A stretch of DNA of 49,798 nt from Phycisphaerales bacterium (GTDB lineage: Bacteria; Planctomycetota; Phycisphaerae; Phycisphaerales; UBA1924), in NCBI GenBank assembly GCA_020847535.1, contig JADLBU010000096.1:1-49798 (forward strand). The letters are read 5' to 3'. Each line of letters opens with the position of its first letter. Position 1 is the stretch's first letter. A program made the position numbers and the translations under genes. Below the pieces are notes generated by a model. That model was not told the origin of the DNA and searched no databases. It saw only the letters and a program-made list of their open reading frames with translations. This document shows positions 32,993 to 40,729 of this stretch, in pieces.

Positions 32993-34126
32993 GTGACGTC
33001 AGCCGCGCCCCCCTCAACCCCCACTGCCCCCACAACCCAATCCGCTTCTCTGCCCCGGATGCAGATCGAGTTCAAGGACACCATGTCCACCTGGAACGCC
33101 TGGCAGAAGCGCAAGATGTCGTTCACCCAGCGGCTCGCCGATGCCGCCCTGCGCTGGTACGCACGCCGGGAGCTGCCGCGCTTCGGGCACATGGTCACCA
33201 AGCACGGCCGGCTGGAGAACTTCGACTTCTGGAACGATGCCCCCATCGTCGAGATCCGGGACCGCTTCCACGGGCATCGCGTGCGCCTCAACCCGCGCGA
33301 TTTCTATCACCGCATCTGGTACTACTTCGGATCCTACCACGAGCTGGAGGTGCTCTCGGTCCTCAAGCAGGGGCTGAGGCCTGGAGATGCGCTGATCGAC
33401 GGGGGCGCCAACATCGGTCTCATCTCCCTCTATGCGGCGGGGCTGGTGGGACCGACGGGGCTGGTGCAGTCCTTCGAGCCCTTCCCACCGATCTTCAATG
33501 AATTGAAGTTCCACGTCGAGGCGAACAACCTCACGCAGGTGAAGATCAACATGATGGGCCTCTCCGACAAGCCCGGAGAGCTGGAGATCAAGCTCCCCGG
33601 TGTCGGCAACCTGGCGGCGGCGACCTTCAGCCCGATCCCGGGCCGATACCACGGGGTCGCCTCTTCGGGCGGCGTCGTGCCGATCGTTCGCGGTGATGAT
33701 GTCATCGATGCGGATGACCCGCGACCGCTCATGCTGAAGCTCGATGTCGAGGGGTTCGAGGTGCTGGCGATCGGCGGGCTTGCCAAGGTCATCGAGAAGC
33801 GTCTGCCCGCGGTGGTCGCCGAGGCCAACGCCGAGCTGCTGGATCTCAACGGCACACCGCCGGAGCTGATGTGGGACATGTTCACCCGCGTCGGGTACCA
33901 GGCGTTCGCGATGGATCGCGGAGGCTTCCGCGCCCGTCATCGATTGTGGCTGCACCCCTTGCCGCGAGCGTGGGTGCGGACCGAGCGCGACATGGTGTTC
34001 GTGCATCCGTACAGCAAGATGTGGGATCGCTTCAAGCCCGTGATGCAGCCGGCGGGCAAGTACTGGAAGCACCTGGGTGTGCTGCCGGGGACGAGCACGT
34101 CGTGGGTGACGGAAAGCAACAAGTAA
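32993..34126 (+). CDS. FkbM-family methyltransferase
   Basis: 377 residues from GTG 32993. The SAM-binding Rossmann motif is DGGANIGLISLYAAG near residue 135, followed by 'QSFEPFPPIFNELKFHVEANN' and MGLSDKPGELEI, characteristic of the FkbM family (O-methyltransferases acting on sugars or polyketides). The N-terminal 60 residues are Pro/Thr-rich and have no clear role. The last 60 residues (after LWLHPLPRAWVRTERD) are basic and aromatic. The gene lies between a broken secreted protein gene and a TsaC/Sua5 gene, with no glycan genes nearby, so the substrate cannot be inferred. An envelope-glycan methyltransferase is a reasonable guess. Confidence 0.9.
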   Translation: MTSAAPPSTPTAPTTQSASLPRMQIEFKDTMSTWNAWQKRKMSFTQRLADAALRWYARRELPRFGHMVTKHGRLENFDFWNDAPIVEIRDRFHGHRVRLNPRDFYHRIWYYFGSYHELEVLSVLKQGLRPGDALIDGGANIGLISLYAAGLVGPTGLVQSFEPFPPIFNELKFHVEANNLTQVKINMMGLSDKPGELEIKLPGVGNLAAATFSPIPGRYHGVASSGGVVPIVRGDDVIDADDPRPLMLKLDVEGFEVLAIGGLAKVIEKRLPAVVAEANAELLDLNGTPPELMWDMFTRVGYQAFAMDRGGFRARHRLWLHPLPRAWVRTERDMVFVHPYSKMWDRFKPVMQPAGKYWKHLGVLPGTSTSWVTESNK

Positions 34127-34162
34127 TCCGGCCGTCGATCAACGCACGTACGGTTTCAAACA

Positions 34163-35140
34163 ATGCCCGATGGACCGGAAGAAATCTCTGCCGCGATCGC
34201 CCGTTTGCGCGAAGGGGGTTTGGTTGCGTTTCCTACGGAGACTGTCTACGGCCTCGGCGCCGATGCGCTGAGTGAGCGGGCCGTGGATCGCGTCTTTGCG
34301 ATCAAGGGAAGACCCGCGAACAACCCGCTGATCGTCCACGTCTCTGACATCGAAATGGCCCGGCGAGCCGCCCGAGAGTGGCCCTTCGCTGCCCAGAAGC
34401 TCGCCGCCGCCTTCTGGCCTGGTCCGCTTTCGATCATCGTCCCCAAATCCAGCGTGATCCCAACGAACGTGACCGCGGGCGCTGACTCGGTCGCCGTCCG
34501 TTGCCCCGATCATCCGCTGACGCTGGCGCTCATCGAAGCCTTCGGCTCACCTCTTGTGGGTCCCAGCGCCAACCCCTCGGGCCGCATCTCGCCGACGACA
34601 GCCGATCATGTCCGCGAATCGTTCAGCCCCGACCTGGTGTACGTGCTCGACGGTGGGCCCTGTCGCGGCGGCATCGAATCCACCGTGGTCGATGTCTCAG
34701 GAACGCAGCCGCGCGTGCTCCGACCCGGGCTCATCACACCCGAAATGCTCGCGAATGTTCTTGGACAACCGATCGCCGGCCCCGGCAGCAATCGCATCGA
34801 CATGGCAGCCGCCGGGGCACTGCCGAGCCCCGGCCTGCTTCCTCAGCACTACGCGCCGGTATCTCCGACGCATCTCATCGACCGATCAGACATTCGATCG
34901 ATGGATGCGGGTGCGGTGCTGCTGGTATTCGATCCGATCCCCGATCGGCGATGCATCGTCATGCCTCGGGAGCCGCTCCCGTACGCGGCCCGGCTCTACA
35001 GCGCTTTGCGAGAGGCCGATGCGATGCAACCAGCGCTGATCGCGATCGAGCGCCCTCCTGTCGGATCCACTGAAGCCGAACGATCCGTCTGGCTTGCGAT
35101 CATGGACCGGTTGTCGCGGGCGGCTGCGCTTTCGGAGTAG
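34163..35140 (+). CDS. tsaC: Threonylcarbamoyl-AMP synthase (TsaC/Sua5 type)
   Basis: Makes threonylcarbamoyl-AMP for the t6A modification of tRNAs reading ANN codons. The YrdC domain covers about residues 5-205: [18 protein letters not shown] at the start, '[16 protein letters not shown]', [14 protein letters not shown] and the final '[16 protein letters not shown]', with SDL-type ligand residues. The remaining 120 residues form the C-terminal Sua5 domain, so this is the longer Sua5-like version (325 residues) and not the short TsaC. ATG 34163 has no strong ribosome site. The 3' end overlaps the convergent exporter gene by 41 nt. An enzyme of this kind is essential in most bacteria. Confidence 0.93.
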   Translation: MPDGPEEISAAIARLREGGLVAFPTETVYGLGADALSERAVDRVFAIKGRPANNPLIVHVSDIEMARRAAREWPFAAQKLAAAFWPGPLSIIVPKSSVIPTNVTAGADSVAVRCPDHPLTLALIEAFGSPLVGPSANPSGRISPTTADHVRESFSPDLVYVLDGGPCRGGIESTVVDVSGTQPRVLRPGLITPEMLANVLGQPIAGPGSNRIDMAAAGALPSPGLLPQHYAPVSPTHLIDRSDIRSMDAGAVLLVFDPIPDRRCIVMPREPLPYAARLYSALREADAMQPALIAIERPPVGSTEAERSVWLAIMDRLSRAAALSE

Positions 35141-35456
35141 CGGGCGTCACGATCTTCAACCCCACGATGCCCGACACGATCAGGACCAGGCATCCGATCC
35201 GCGCTGCGCTCACCGGCTCACCGAGCAAGAGGATCCCGACGATCACGGCCCCGATGGCTCCGATCCCGGTCCACACCGCGTAGGCGGTCCCGATGGGCAG
35301 GTGGCGGGCGGCGATCCCCAGGAGGCCCATGCTGATGATGATCGCGATGACCGTCCAGACCGAGGGCCAGAGCCGCGTAAAGCCATGTGTGTACTTAAGG
35401 CCGATCGCCCAGCCGACCTCGAACAGCCCGGCGATCACGAGAATGAACCATGCCAT
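35100..35456 (-). CDS. gdx: Guanidinium exporter, SMR family (Gdx/SugE)
   Basis: 118 residues, four transmembrane helices. The start ([20 protein letters not shown]) carries the key Glu13 in F-E-V-G-W-A-x-G-L-K, and the GFTRLWPS and '[18 protein letters not shown]' segments belong to the Gdx branch, not EmrE. Gdx proteins export guanidinium in exchange for protons as dual-topology dimers. Strong support comes from the leader: a guanidine-II riboswitch lies at 35487-35537. ATG 35456 is preceded by GGAGG at 35463-35467. Its 3' end overlaps the TsaC/Sua5 gene, which runs towards it. The last 20 residues are a Pro/Ala tail. Confidence 0.95.
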   Translation of the reverse strand: MAWFILVIAGLFEVGWAIGLKYTHGFTRLWPSVWTVIAIIISMGLLGIAARHLPIGTAYAVWTGIGAIGAVIVGILLLGEPVSAARIGCLVLIVSGIVGLKIVTPATPKAQPPATTGP

Positions 35457-35486
35457 GCCGCACCTCCGCGCTGCGATGCGCGTTTG

Positions 35487-35537
35487 CCGGGGTCGTCCTC
35501 CGGTTGAGATCGGGGTGTCGCGGGGTCGTCCCCGCGG
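35487..35537 (-). promoter_or_regulatory. Guanidine-II (mini-ykkC) riboswitch
   Basis: The leader of the Gdx gene has two hairpins with ACGA loops, the hallmark of mini-ykkC. The first (35519-35536) is CGCGGGG-ACGA-CCCCGCG, a perfect 7-bp stem. The second (35487-35503) is CCGGAGG-ACGA-CCCCGG, with one bulged A. They are 15 nt apart. The second ends 19 nt before the ribosome site GGAGG. A likely -10, TAGAAT, lies just upstream at 35556-35551, so the riboswitch would be near the 5' end of the mRNA. Ligand binding is known to expose the ribosome site in this class. Confidence 0.9.
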
Positions 35538-35685
35538 TAAAACGAGCGTGATTCTAGGACCTGAAGCATCCTGCGGGTCAGAAGCGCCGATGATGCCTGA
35601 CGCGATCCATCGCCGGCGTGAGTCTATTGTTCACCCCCCACCGGAGCACGCGCCTGCTCATGCTCCCAACCGCCGGAGTTCCCGC

Positions 35686-37170
35686 ATGTCCCGTCTGAAG
35701 ATCGCCCTGGCCTCGGGCGACGGTATCGGCCCCGAGATCATGGATGCCACCCTGCTGCTCTTCAAGGCCGCGGGTGTGATGGACCACGCCGAGTTCGTCC
35801 CGGTCGAGATGGGCGCTTCGGTGTTCGCCAAGGGCAATTCCCGCGGCATGACCGATGAGGCGATCCGGACGGTCGAGGACTGCGGGATCCTGTTCAAGGG
35901 CCCGATGGAGACTCCCAAGGGCGGCGGGGGCAAGTCGATCAACGTGACAGCGCGCAAGCTCTGGAACGCGTACGCGAACTTCCGGGTCTTCAAGACGCTG
36001 CCGGGGGTCGAGACGGTGTATTCGAAGGCGGGGCTGGCGATCGACATGTCGATCGTGCGCGAGAACATCGAGGACACCTACGGCGGCGTCGAGCAGCGGC
36101 TCACCAGCGATGTCGTGCAGTGCAAGCGGCTGATCTCCGCCCCGGGGTGTGATGAAGTGCATCGGTTCGCCTTCCAGACGGCTCGCAAGCTGGGGCTCAA
36201 GAAGGTCCACTGCGGTCACAAAGCCAACATCATGAAGATGAGCGATGGCCTGTTCCTTGAGCGATTCAGGGCCGCCGGCCGCGACTTCCCCGAGATCGAG
36301 CTTGCCGATGTCATCGTCGATGCCCTGTGCATGAACCTGGTCGTCAAGCCGCAGCAGTACCAGATGATCGTGCTGCCGAACCTGCAGGGGGACATCGTCA
36401 GCGACCTGTGCGCGGGCCTCGTGGGGGGGCTGGGCTTTGCACCGTCGGCGAACATCGGGTCGAACATCTCGATCTTCGAGGCCGTCCACGGGACCGCTCC
36501 CGACATCGCCGGCAAGGGGCTTGCGAACCCGACCTCGCTCGTGCTCTCGGGGATCATGATGCTTAGGCACCTGGGTTTGGGTGCGCAGGGGAGCACGATC
36601 GAGAACGCGCTGCTCGCCACCCTTGAATCCGGGATCCACACGGGGGATTTCGGTGACAAGTCCAAGCCCTCGGTCGGCACGACGGAGTTCATGCGGGCGA
36701 TCATCGAGAGGCTGGGCAGCATTCCCAAGACGGTTCCGGCGGCACCTGCCCCCGATGCCAGCCAGCCCAGCTTCATCCGCCCGCCCAAGCCGGCGACCCA
36801 GCAGGTCATCCGGACCTTCAAGAACCTGGTCACCCATGTCGTCGGCTGCGACATTTACCTTGATTCATCGCTCGCACCCGTCGCGCTCGCCGAGGAGATG
36901 CAGAAGGCGTGCGCGGACACACCCTTCAAGCTCACGCTCATCTCCAATCGCGGCACTCAGGTCTGGCCCACGGGCTCGATCTACACCGAGTGCGTGGATT
37001 ACTACCGCGTGCGCTTCGAGCTCAAGGACAGCGTCACCCCCGGCACCTTCGGCCAGGCCCGCTGCATCGCCCTCCTCGACAAGATCGCCGAGGGGTTCAC
37101 GGTGTGCTCGTACGAGCTGCTTCGGATCTTCGATGGGATGAAGGGGTACAGCCTTGCCCAGGGGCAATAA
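35686..37170 (+). CDS. icd: Isocitrate dehydrogenase (NADP-type, long form)
   Basis: TCA-cycle enzyme that oxidises isocitrate to 2-oxoglutarate and CO2. 494 residues from ATG 35686. The catalytic fold (about 1-345) shows LASGDGIGPEIMDATL, 'KGPMETPKGGGGKSINVTARK' at the substrate loop, IVRENIEDTYGG, and 'VVKPQQYQMIVLPNLQGDIVSD' at the metal site, then 'EAVHGTAPDIAGKGLANPTSL'. The C-terminal 140 residues are an extra domain, as in Thermus-type IDH, and are normal for that branch. The upstream frame is open for longer, but the protein-like sequence begins at MSRLKIALASGDG. The gene is read away from the Gdx gene. Isopropylmalate dehydrogenase is excluded by the substrate loop and extra domain. 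Confidence 0.93.
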   Translation: MSRLKIALASGDGIGPEIMDATLLLFKAAGVMDHAEFVPVEMGASVFAKGNSRGMTDEAIRTVEDCGILFKGPMETPKGGGGKSINVTARKLWNAYANFRVFKTLPGVETVYSKAGLAIDMSIVRENIEDTYGGVEQRLTSDVVQCKRLISAPGCDEVHRFAFQTARKLGLKKVHCGHKANIMKMSDGLFLERFRAAGRDFPEIELADVIVDALCMNLVVKPQQYQMIVLPNLQGDIVSDLCAGLVGGLGFAPSANIGSNISIFEAVHGTAPDIAGKGLANPTSLVLSGIMMLRHLGLGAQGSTIENALLATLESGIHTGDFGDKSKPSVGTTEFMRAIIERLGSIPKTVPAAPAPDASQPSFIRPPKPATQQVIRTFKNLVTHVVGCDIYLDSSLAPVALAEEMQKACADTPFKLTLISNRGTQVWPTGSIYTECVDYYRVRFELKDSVTPGTFGQARCIALLDKIAEGFTVCSYELLRIFDGMKGYSLAQGQ

Positions 37171-37507
37171 CGAACACCGGACGTGGGCTGTATAGGGCCG
37201 TTCTGCACATCCAATCAACATGCCCACCCGCTTCAAGGCTGTGGACAACCTCGTGCATAACCCAGTCTGTGCGCATTCTTGCGGTCATGCGAGCAAATCC
37301 GTTGCTCCCCGGCGGCTGAGGGATTAGCCTGAGCTACTCGCTGGCCCGTGGGATCGTCGGGGTATTGTCCGATCAAGTCCGTGCAACCCGGCCGTGCGTT
37401 CTCCGCGACCCCCCCACTCCCCCACTCCCCCACGTGCCACCGACTCCGCATCGCGGATGGATCCGCGCGCGGCAGACGAAACGATGGGCAAATCGGGAGA
37501 AACAGCC
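37171..37507. other. Gene-free interval before the caspase-like gene
   Basis: 337 bases with no convincing gene. Two DnaA-box-like 9-mers, TGTGGACAA (37240-37248) and CGTGCATAA (37252-37260), each match TTATNCACA at 8 of 9 bases when read on the opposite strand. Further on, a C-rich block at 37408-37432 holds three C tracts separated by ACT/A. A GGGAG ribosome site precedes the caspase-like gene. No terminator after icd was found. Confidence 0.5.
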
Positions 37508-38305
37508 ATGGCCAAGACCGCACTGTGCATCGGCATCAACGACTACCCCGGCACGGGCTCGGACCTTTCCGGGTGCGTCAATGATGTGAAGGATTGGAAG
37601 GAAGTCCTTGAGAAGAAGGGCTTCAACGTCACGACGCTGCTGGATCGCGACGCGACCAAGAACAACATGGTCGAAGCGCTGACCAAGCTCCTGAGCGATG
37701 CCAACGCCAAGGACACGGTCGTCTTCCAGTACTCCGGCCACGGCTCGTACGTTTACGATGCCAGCGGCGATGAGACCGATGGACGGGATGAGGTTCTCTG
37801 CCCGAGCGACATCGGCTCCAACGCCTATTTCTCGGATGATGAGCTCTACGAGATGTTCTGCTCGGTCAAGGCGGGCGTGAAGGTCGTGTTCCTCTCGGAT
37901 TCCTGCCACTCGGGATCGGTCTCCAAGTTCCGGGTCGCCGTTGATGTCGGGGACAAGACCGTCAAGTCGCGTTTCCTCCCGCCGGGAATGTTCTTGCGCG
38001 ACTTTGAGATGGTGGAGACCGCGCGGTCCGCCGAAGGCCGGGGAAGCCGCAAGCGCCGCGCGCACCGCGCGCTGCTGATCTCCGGTTGCCAGGACCACCA
38101 GACCAGCGCCGATGCCTGGTTCAACAATCGGGCCAACGGCGCGTTCAGCTACTTTGCCCTCAAGGCGCTCAAGGAGCTGCCCGCCGGGTCTACCTACAAG
38201 CAGTGGCACGCCAAGATCCGGGACTACCTCCCCAACGTCTACTACAACCAAGCGCCCAACCTGTACTCGACCAAGGGCCAGTCGAACTGGAAGATCTTCG
38301 AGTAG
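37508..38305 (+). CDS. Caspase-family (orthocaspase-like) protease
   Basis: 265 residues from ATG 37508, preceded by GGGAG. The peptidase C14 fold starts at once (MAKTALCIGINDYPGTGSDLSG). The catalytic pair is His78 in YSGHGS and Cys133 in SDSCHSGS, with the expected spacing of about 55 residues. Other family segments are CVNDVKDWKEVLEKKGF and LISGCQDHQTSADA. There is no p10 or effector domain, so it is the compact stand-alone form. Orthocaspases usually cleave after Arg or Lys; the acidic residues near the active site are compatible with that but do not prove it. Neighbours give no hint of a target. A stress or proteolysis role is an inference from the family only. Confidence 0.9.
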   Translation: MAKTALCIGINDYPGTGSDLSGCVNDVKDWKEVLEKKGFNVTTLLDRDATKNNMVEALTKLLSDANAKDTVVFQYSGHGSYVYDASGDETDGRDEVLCPSDIGSNAYFSDDELYEMFCSVKAGVKVVFLSDSCHSGSVSKFRVAVDVGDKTVKSRFLPPGMFLRDFEMVETARSAEGRGSRKRRAHRALLISGCQDHQTSADAWFNNRANGAFSYFALKALKELPAGSTYKQWHAKIRDYLPNVYYNQAPNLYSTKGQSNWKIFE

Positions 38306-38344
38306 GGGCCGCCGACCAGGCGAAAGCGGATGTCGTACCTCGCT

Positions 38345-38372
38345 CCCGGGCGCGTCAGCGTGACGACCCGGG
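38345..38372 (+). terminator. GC-rich hairpin after the caspase-like gene
   Basis: CCCGGG-CGC-GTCA-GCG-TGAC-GAC-CCGGG folds into a stem with a small internal loop and is followed by TTATT. It starts 40 nt after the stop. It may end the caspase transcript, but the T run is interrupted. Confidence 0.4.
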
Positions 38373-38604
38373 TTATTGCTGCGCAGTCCATGCCGCTTCC
38401 AACGATCATGGATGCGGTGTTCATCCCCGCTCCGCATTCAGCCCCGAACCCCCGTAGCCCTACCTCCCGGGCTACTGGCCCCCCCCAACATCCCTCTCCA
38501 TGACTGGATCGCCACCACACCGGCGAGCGGAACGGCCACACCATTGCGGCTAGACTTCCGCCCTTCAACCCCGGCCGTCCGCAGGTCGCGGTTGTTCCTT
38601 CGCC

Positions 38605-38691
38605 GGAGAGGTGTCCGAGAGGCTGAAGGAGCAGCACTGGAAATGCTGTATACGGGCAACCGTATCGGGGGTTCGAATCCCCCCCTCTCCG
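38605..38691 (+). tRNA. trnS(gga): tRNA-Ser (anticodon GGA)
   Basis: The acceptor stem pairs GGAGAGG with CCTCTCC, with G as discriminator. The anticodon loop is CTGGAAA, with GGA reading UCC/UCU serine codons. The long variable arm (TATACGG-GCAA-CCGTAT) is typical of serine tRNAs, and the T loop is GGTTCGAATCC. 87 nt; CCA is not encoded. A terminator follows at 38698. Confidence 0.97.
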
Positions 38692-38697
38692 CTTGAG

Positions 38698-38731
38698 CGG
38701 GAGACTCTCTTTGTTAGGGTCTCCCGTTTTT
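38698..38731 (+). terminator. Rho-independent terminator after tRNA-Ser
   Basis: CGGGAGAC and GTCTCCCG form a perfect 8-bp stem around a 13-base loop, followed by TTTTTC. It begins 7 nt after the tRNA. Confidence 0.88.
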
Positions 38732-38998
38732 CGTTTTGATCAAAAAGAGCCTGCAAATCACGCGAATTCCGAACCTCTTCGAGGGTTCGGATCCGAACGT
38801 TTCGGTTGGAGACCGTCGGGGTTGCGAAGTGCGACCAGAAGTCTCCTGGTCGCAGATTCCGCGGTGTGGAATTCTGCCGAGCCCGGATCGCCGTGCAGCC
38901 ATTTTCACAGCCAAGCTCGCAGCAAACTGCAGTGACTGCGCTGGCGTGAAAACTCGCGAGGCAGGATGCGATCGACGGCTGTTCGCTCATTGCGGCGC
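38732..38998. other. Gene-free interval
   Basis: 267 bases between the tRNA-Ser terminator and the pRiA4b-like gene. No coding frame with the usual codon bias, no tRNA and no clear promoter was seen. The interval 38306-38604 between the caspase-like gene and the tRNA likewise holds only the hairpin at 38345. Confidence 0.5.
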
Positions 38999-39691
38999 TC
39001 ACTTTTGATCAGACTTGAAGGCCTTCTTGACACGGACGCGTCCGAGGTTCTGGTTGATCTCGGCGAGATCGACGCGTTCTGGATCCCAATCGCCCAGCCA
39101 TTCGAGCATCTCCCGGCGATCTGCATCGGCCTTGGAGGTCGGGTGCGGTGGATTGAGCTTTAGTTCCAGCATCGTGTAGTAGCCTGGGATCCCGCCGCAG
39201 TCTTCGGGCGGACCGCAGCGTTTGCCGGCAAGACAAATGGCCGCGCGCTCCTTGCCGGAAAACACGCCGCGCCCCCGGGTGATAAACGTCTCGCCGTCGT
39301 ACTTGATCGCCTCGCTATCCACCATCTTCTCGAACTCGACCGCATGCACCCACGAATCGCCGAAGTCGTACTCGTAGGCGATTCGCTTTTTCTTGCGATC
39401 AAAGACATCGCGCAACTGGACCCTGCGTTCATCGATGACCTCGGGGACGCGCCGGTTCGATCCCAGCGCTTCCCAGACCAAGCCAAACTCGCGGTCCAAG
39501 GGAGATGGCCGTCCGTAGCGCGTGCCATCCTGCTCATGAAACTGGTGCAGATGCGAATTGGTCCAGCCAAAAGCGTGCTGGAGCACGGTGTGGAGCTGTT
39601 CGAGGGTCAAGCGCGGATCCACGATCAACCCCCGCCAGATCTCCGGATCGGAATCGACGAGCCATGCACGAAGCCGCATCATCTCGCTCAT
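38999..39691 (-). CDS. Plasmid pRiA4b ORF-3-like protein
   Basis: 230 residues from ATG 39691 (MSEMMRLRAWLVDSDPEIWR). The typical features of this family are a start with a P-x-I-W-R segment, 'LTLEQLHTVLQHAFGWTNSHLHQF', 'YEYDFGDSWVHAVEFEKM' and a cysteine-rich 'CLAGKRCGPPEDCGGIPGYY' segment. The function of the family is not established. Codon use is less GC-biased than in core neighbours and the gene lies next to a wrecked cas locus, so recent arrival is likely. The frame upstream to 39763 is open but without support for an earlier start. Confidence 0.88.
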   Translation of the reverse strand: MSEMMRLRAWLVDSDPEIWRGLIVDPRLTLEQLHTVLQHAFGWTNSHLHQFHEQDGTRYGRPSPLDREFGLVWEALGSNRRVPEVIDERRVQLRDVFDRKKKRIAYEYDFGDSWVHAVEFEKMVDSEAIKYDGETFITRGRGVFSGKERAAICLAGKRCGPPEDCGGIPGYYTMLELKLNPPHPTSKADADRREMLEWLGDWDPERVDLAEINQNLGRVRVKKAFKSDQK

Positions 39692-39801
39692 GCGTGAATC
39701 ATACCGGCTGTCGCAGGACAACACGTATGCACCAACTGCCCGTCCAGCCATCGATCGCGGCAACTCGGGGTTATTCCGGGCAGCCGAGCGGCCGATGAAT
39801 C

Positions 39802-40029
39802 ATGCGAGGTGCTCGCATGTGGCCTGCGCGGGGTGTTGCCGAACATGCGTACTGCCCACGGCTGTTCTACTACACGACAGTCGAAGGCGTCTTCGTGCCC
39901 AGCTCGGATACCGAAGAAGGCAACCGTGGCGAACTGTACGAAGGGCACTTCTTGAACACGGCCTCGGGATGTGCTCTCACGGACTCTGGACGCAAAGGAT
40001 TCTTCTCAGCCTACGGCCGGCGCATGGAT
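39802..40029 (+). pseudogene. Remnant of a Cas4-Cas1 fusion: Cas4 N-terminus joined to Cas1 C-terminus
   Basis: ATG 39802 leads to a Cas4-type start, PARGVAEHAYCPRLFYYTTV, with EGVFVPSSDTEEG behind it. This is the typical N-terminus of Cas4 in Cas4/Cas1 fusion proteins. At 39928 it jumps to the C-terminal part of Cas1, GELYEGHFLNTASGCALTDS then GRKGFFSAYGRRMD. About 450 residues, including all Cas1 metal ligands and most of the Cas4 nuclease, are missing. The Cas1 match stops at 40029, where the stop codon of an inverted Cas1 fragment lies. The locus cannot make an active adaptation enzyme. No CRISPR array is visible. Confidence 0.85.
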
Positions 40030-40298
40030 CACCTCGTCGTCAGGAACGCCAGAGTGGGCACCTCGCCCTGCAGCCACGCGGAGATCAGCCGCGCGTGGAG
40101 CATCGGCATCCGCCGGTACGACAGGCGGTACTGGAAGACCGGATGCGTGACCTCGGTGTCCATGCGACGCCCGTAGGCGTCGAAGAACGCGCCGCGGCCC
40201 GAATCGGTCAGGGCACATCCCGCGGCAGTGTCTAGGAAGCGGCCTTCGCACAACTCGCCGCGGCGCTCCTGATCTGCACGCGACTCAAGTCGCTTCAA
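40029..40298 (-). pseudogene. Cas1 C-terminal remnant in inverted orientation
   Basis: From about 40259 the - strand reads GELCEGRFLDTAAGCALTDS, then GRGAFFDAYGRRMDTEVTHP and 'YRLSYRRMPMLHARLISAWL', finishing GEVPTLAFLTTR. This is the end of a Cas1 protein of the Cas4/Cas1-fusion type. The first 34 matched residues are 27/34 identical to the + strand fragment at 39928-40029, so two diverged cas1 copies lie tail to tail. The first 13 residues (MKRLESRADQERR) do not match Cas1. The rest of Cas1 is missing. Confidence 0.88.
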
Positions 40299-40330
40299 CG
40301 ATCGTTCTGAAACAGTCTCTAAGGCGCGCT

Positions 40331-40558
40331 TCAGCCGGGAACTTCAGGTCGCCGTCCGCCGTCTGCCGTCCGCGAGTCCCTTTCAGGCAGCACGGCCGGA
40401 TCCATCAGGGTGCGGGCAAGCCAAGGAGCCTCGCTCTTTGGACACCCCCTCAGGATGAGCAAATCGACGGCGCGATCCAACGCGGATTGGTCGTCACGTG
40501 ATTCCGCAAATGGTCCGCGACCCATGCGTGCCTTTCTGGCCTTGCGGCGGAATGGCAT
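40331..40558 (-). CDS. Small hypothetical protein near the cas remnants
   Basis: 75 residues starting MPFRRKARKARMGRG and containing DDQSALDRAVDLLILRGCP, followed by an acidic-basic tail. I do not recognise a family. Codon use is only moderately biased, and there is no clear ribosome site. It lies in an otherwise gene-free interval (40299-40729) between the Cas1 remnant and the SWIM gene. It may be a real small gene, a remnant of the lost cas locus, or a chance frame. Confidence 0.3.
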   Translation of the reverse strand: MPFRRKARKARMGRGPFAESRDDQSALDRAVDLLILRGCPKSEAPWLARTLMDPAVLPERDSRTADGGRRPEVPG

Positions 40559-40729
40559 TTACCAGTAGATCAGCAGCTCACGCCGCCGGCGCCGCCGTGG
40601 TGAGAGCTCTTCTGAGTCTCTCTGGAACGGGCCATCAGAACCCTTGCGCCAGCGGCACAGTCGATCATAGACTCGAATCACCCGGCGCGACGGCGTGGCC
40701 AGATTTGGGTTGCTGATCCACTTTGTGGC

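Noticed and set aside
38242..38637. - strand frame of 131 residues after the caspase-like gene
   Set aside because: Half of it is antisense to the caspase-like gene and the tRNA. The middle piece (VVTLTRPGARYDIRFRLVGG) looks protein-like but is too short to support.
38565..39002. - strand frame of 145 residues across tRNA-Ser
   Set aside because: Its GEGGIRTPDTV-type sequence is the known false translation of the antisense of a tRNA gene.
40260..40420. Degenerate CRISPR repeat-like units (GCTGAAGCG / GTTGAAGCG)
   Set aside because: Only two short, poorly matching units, with no regular spacing; not enough for an array.
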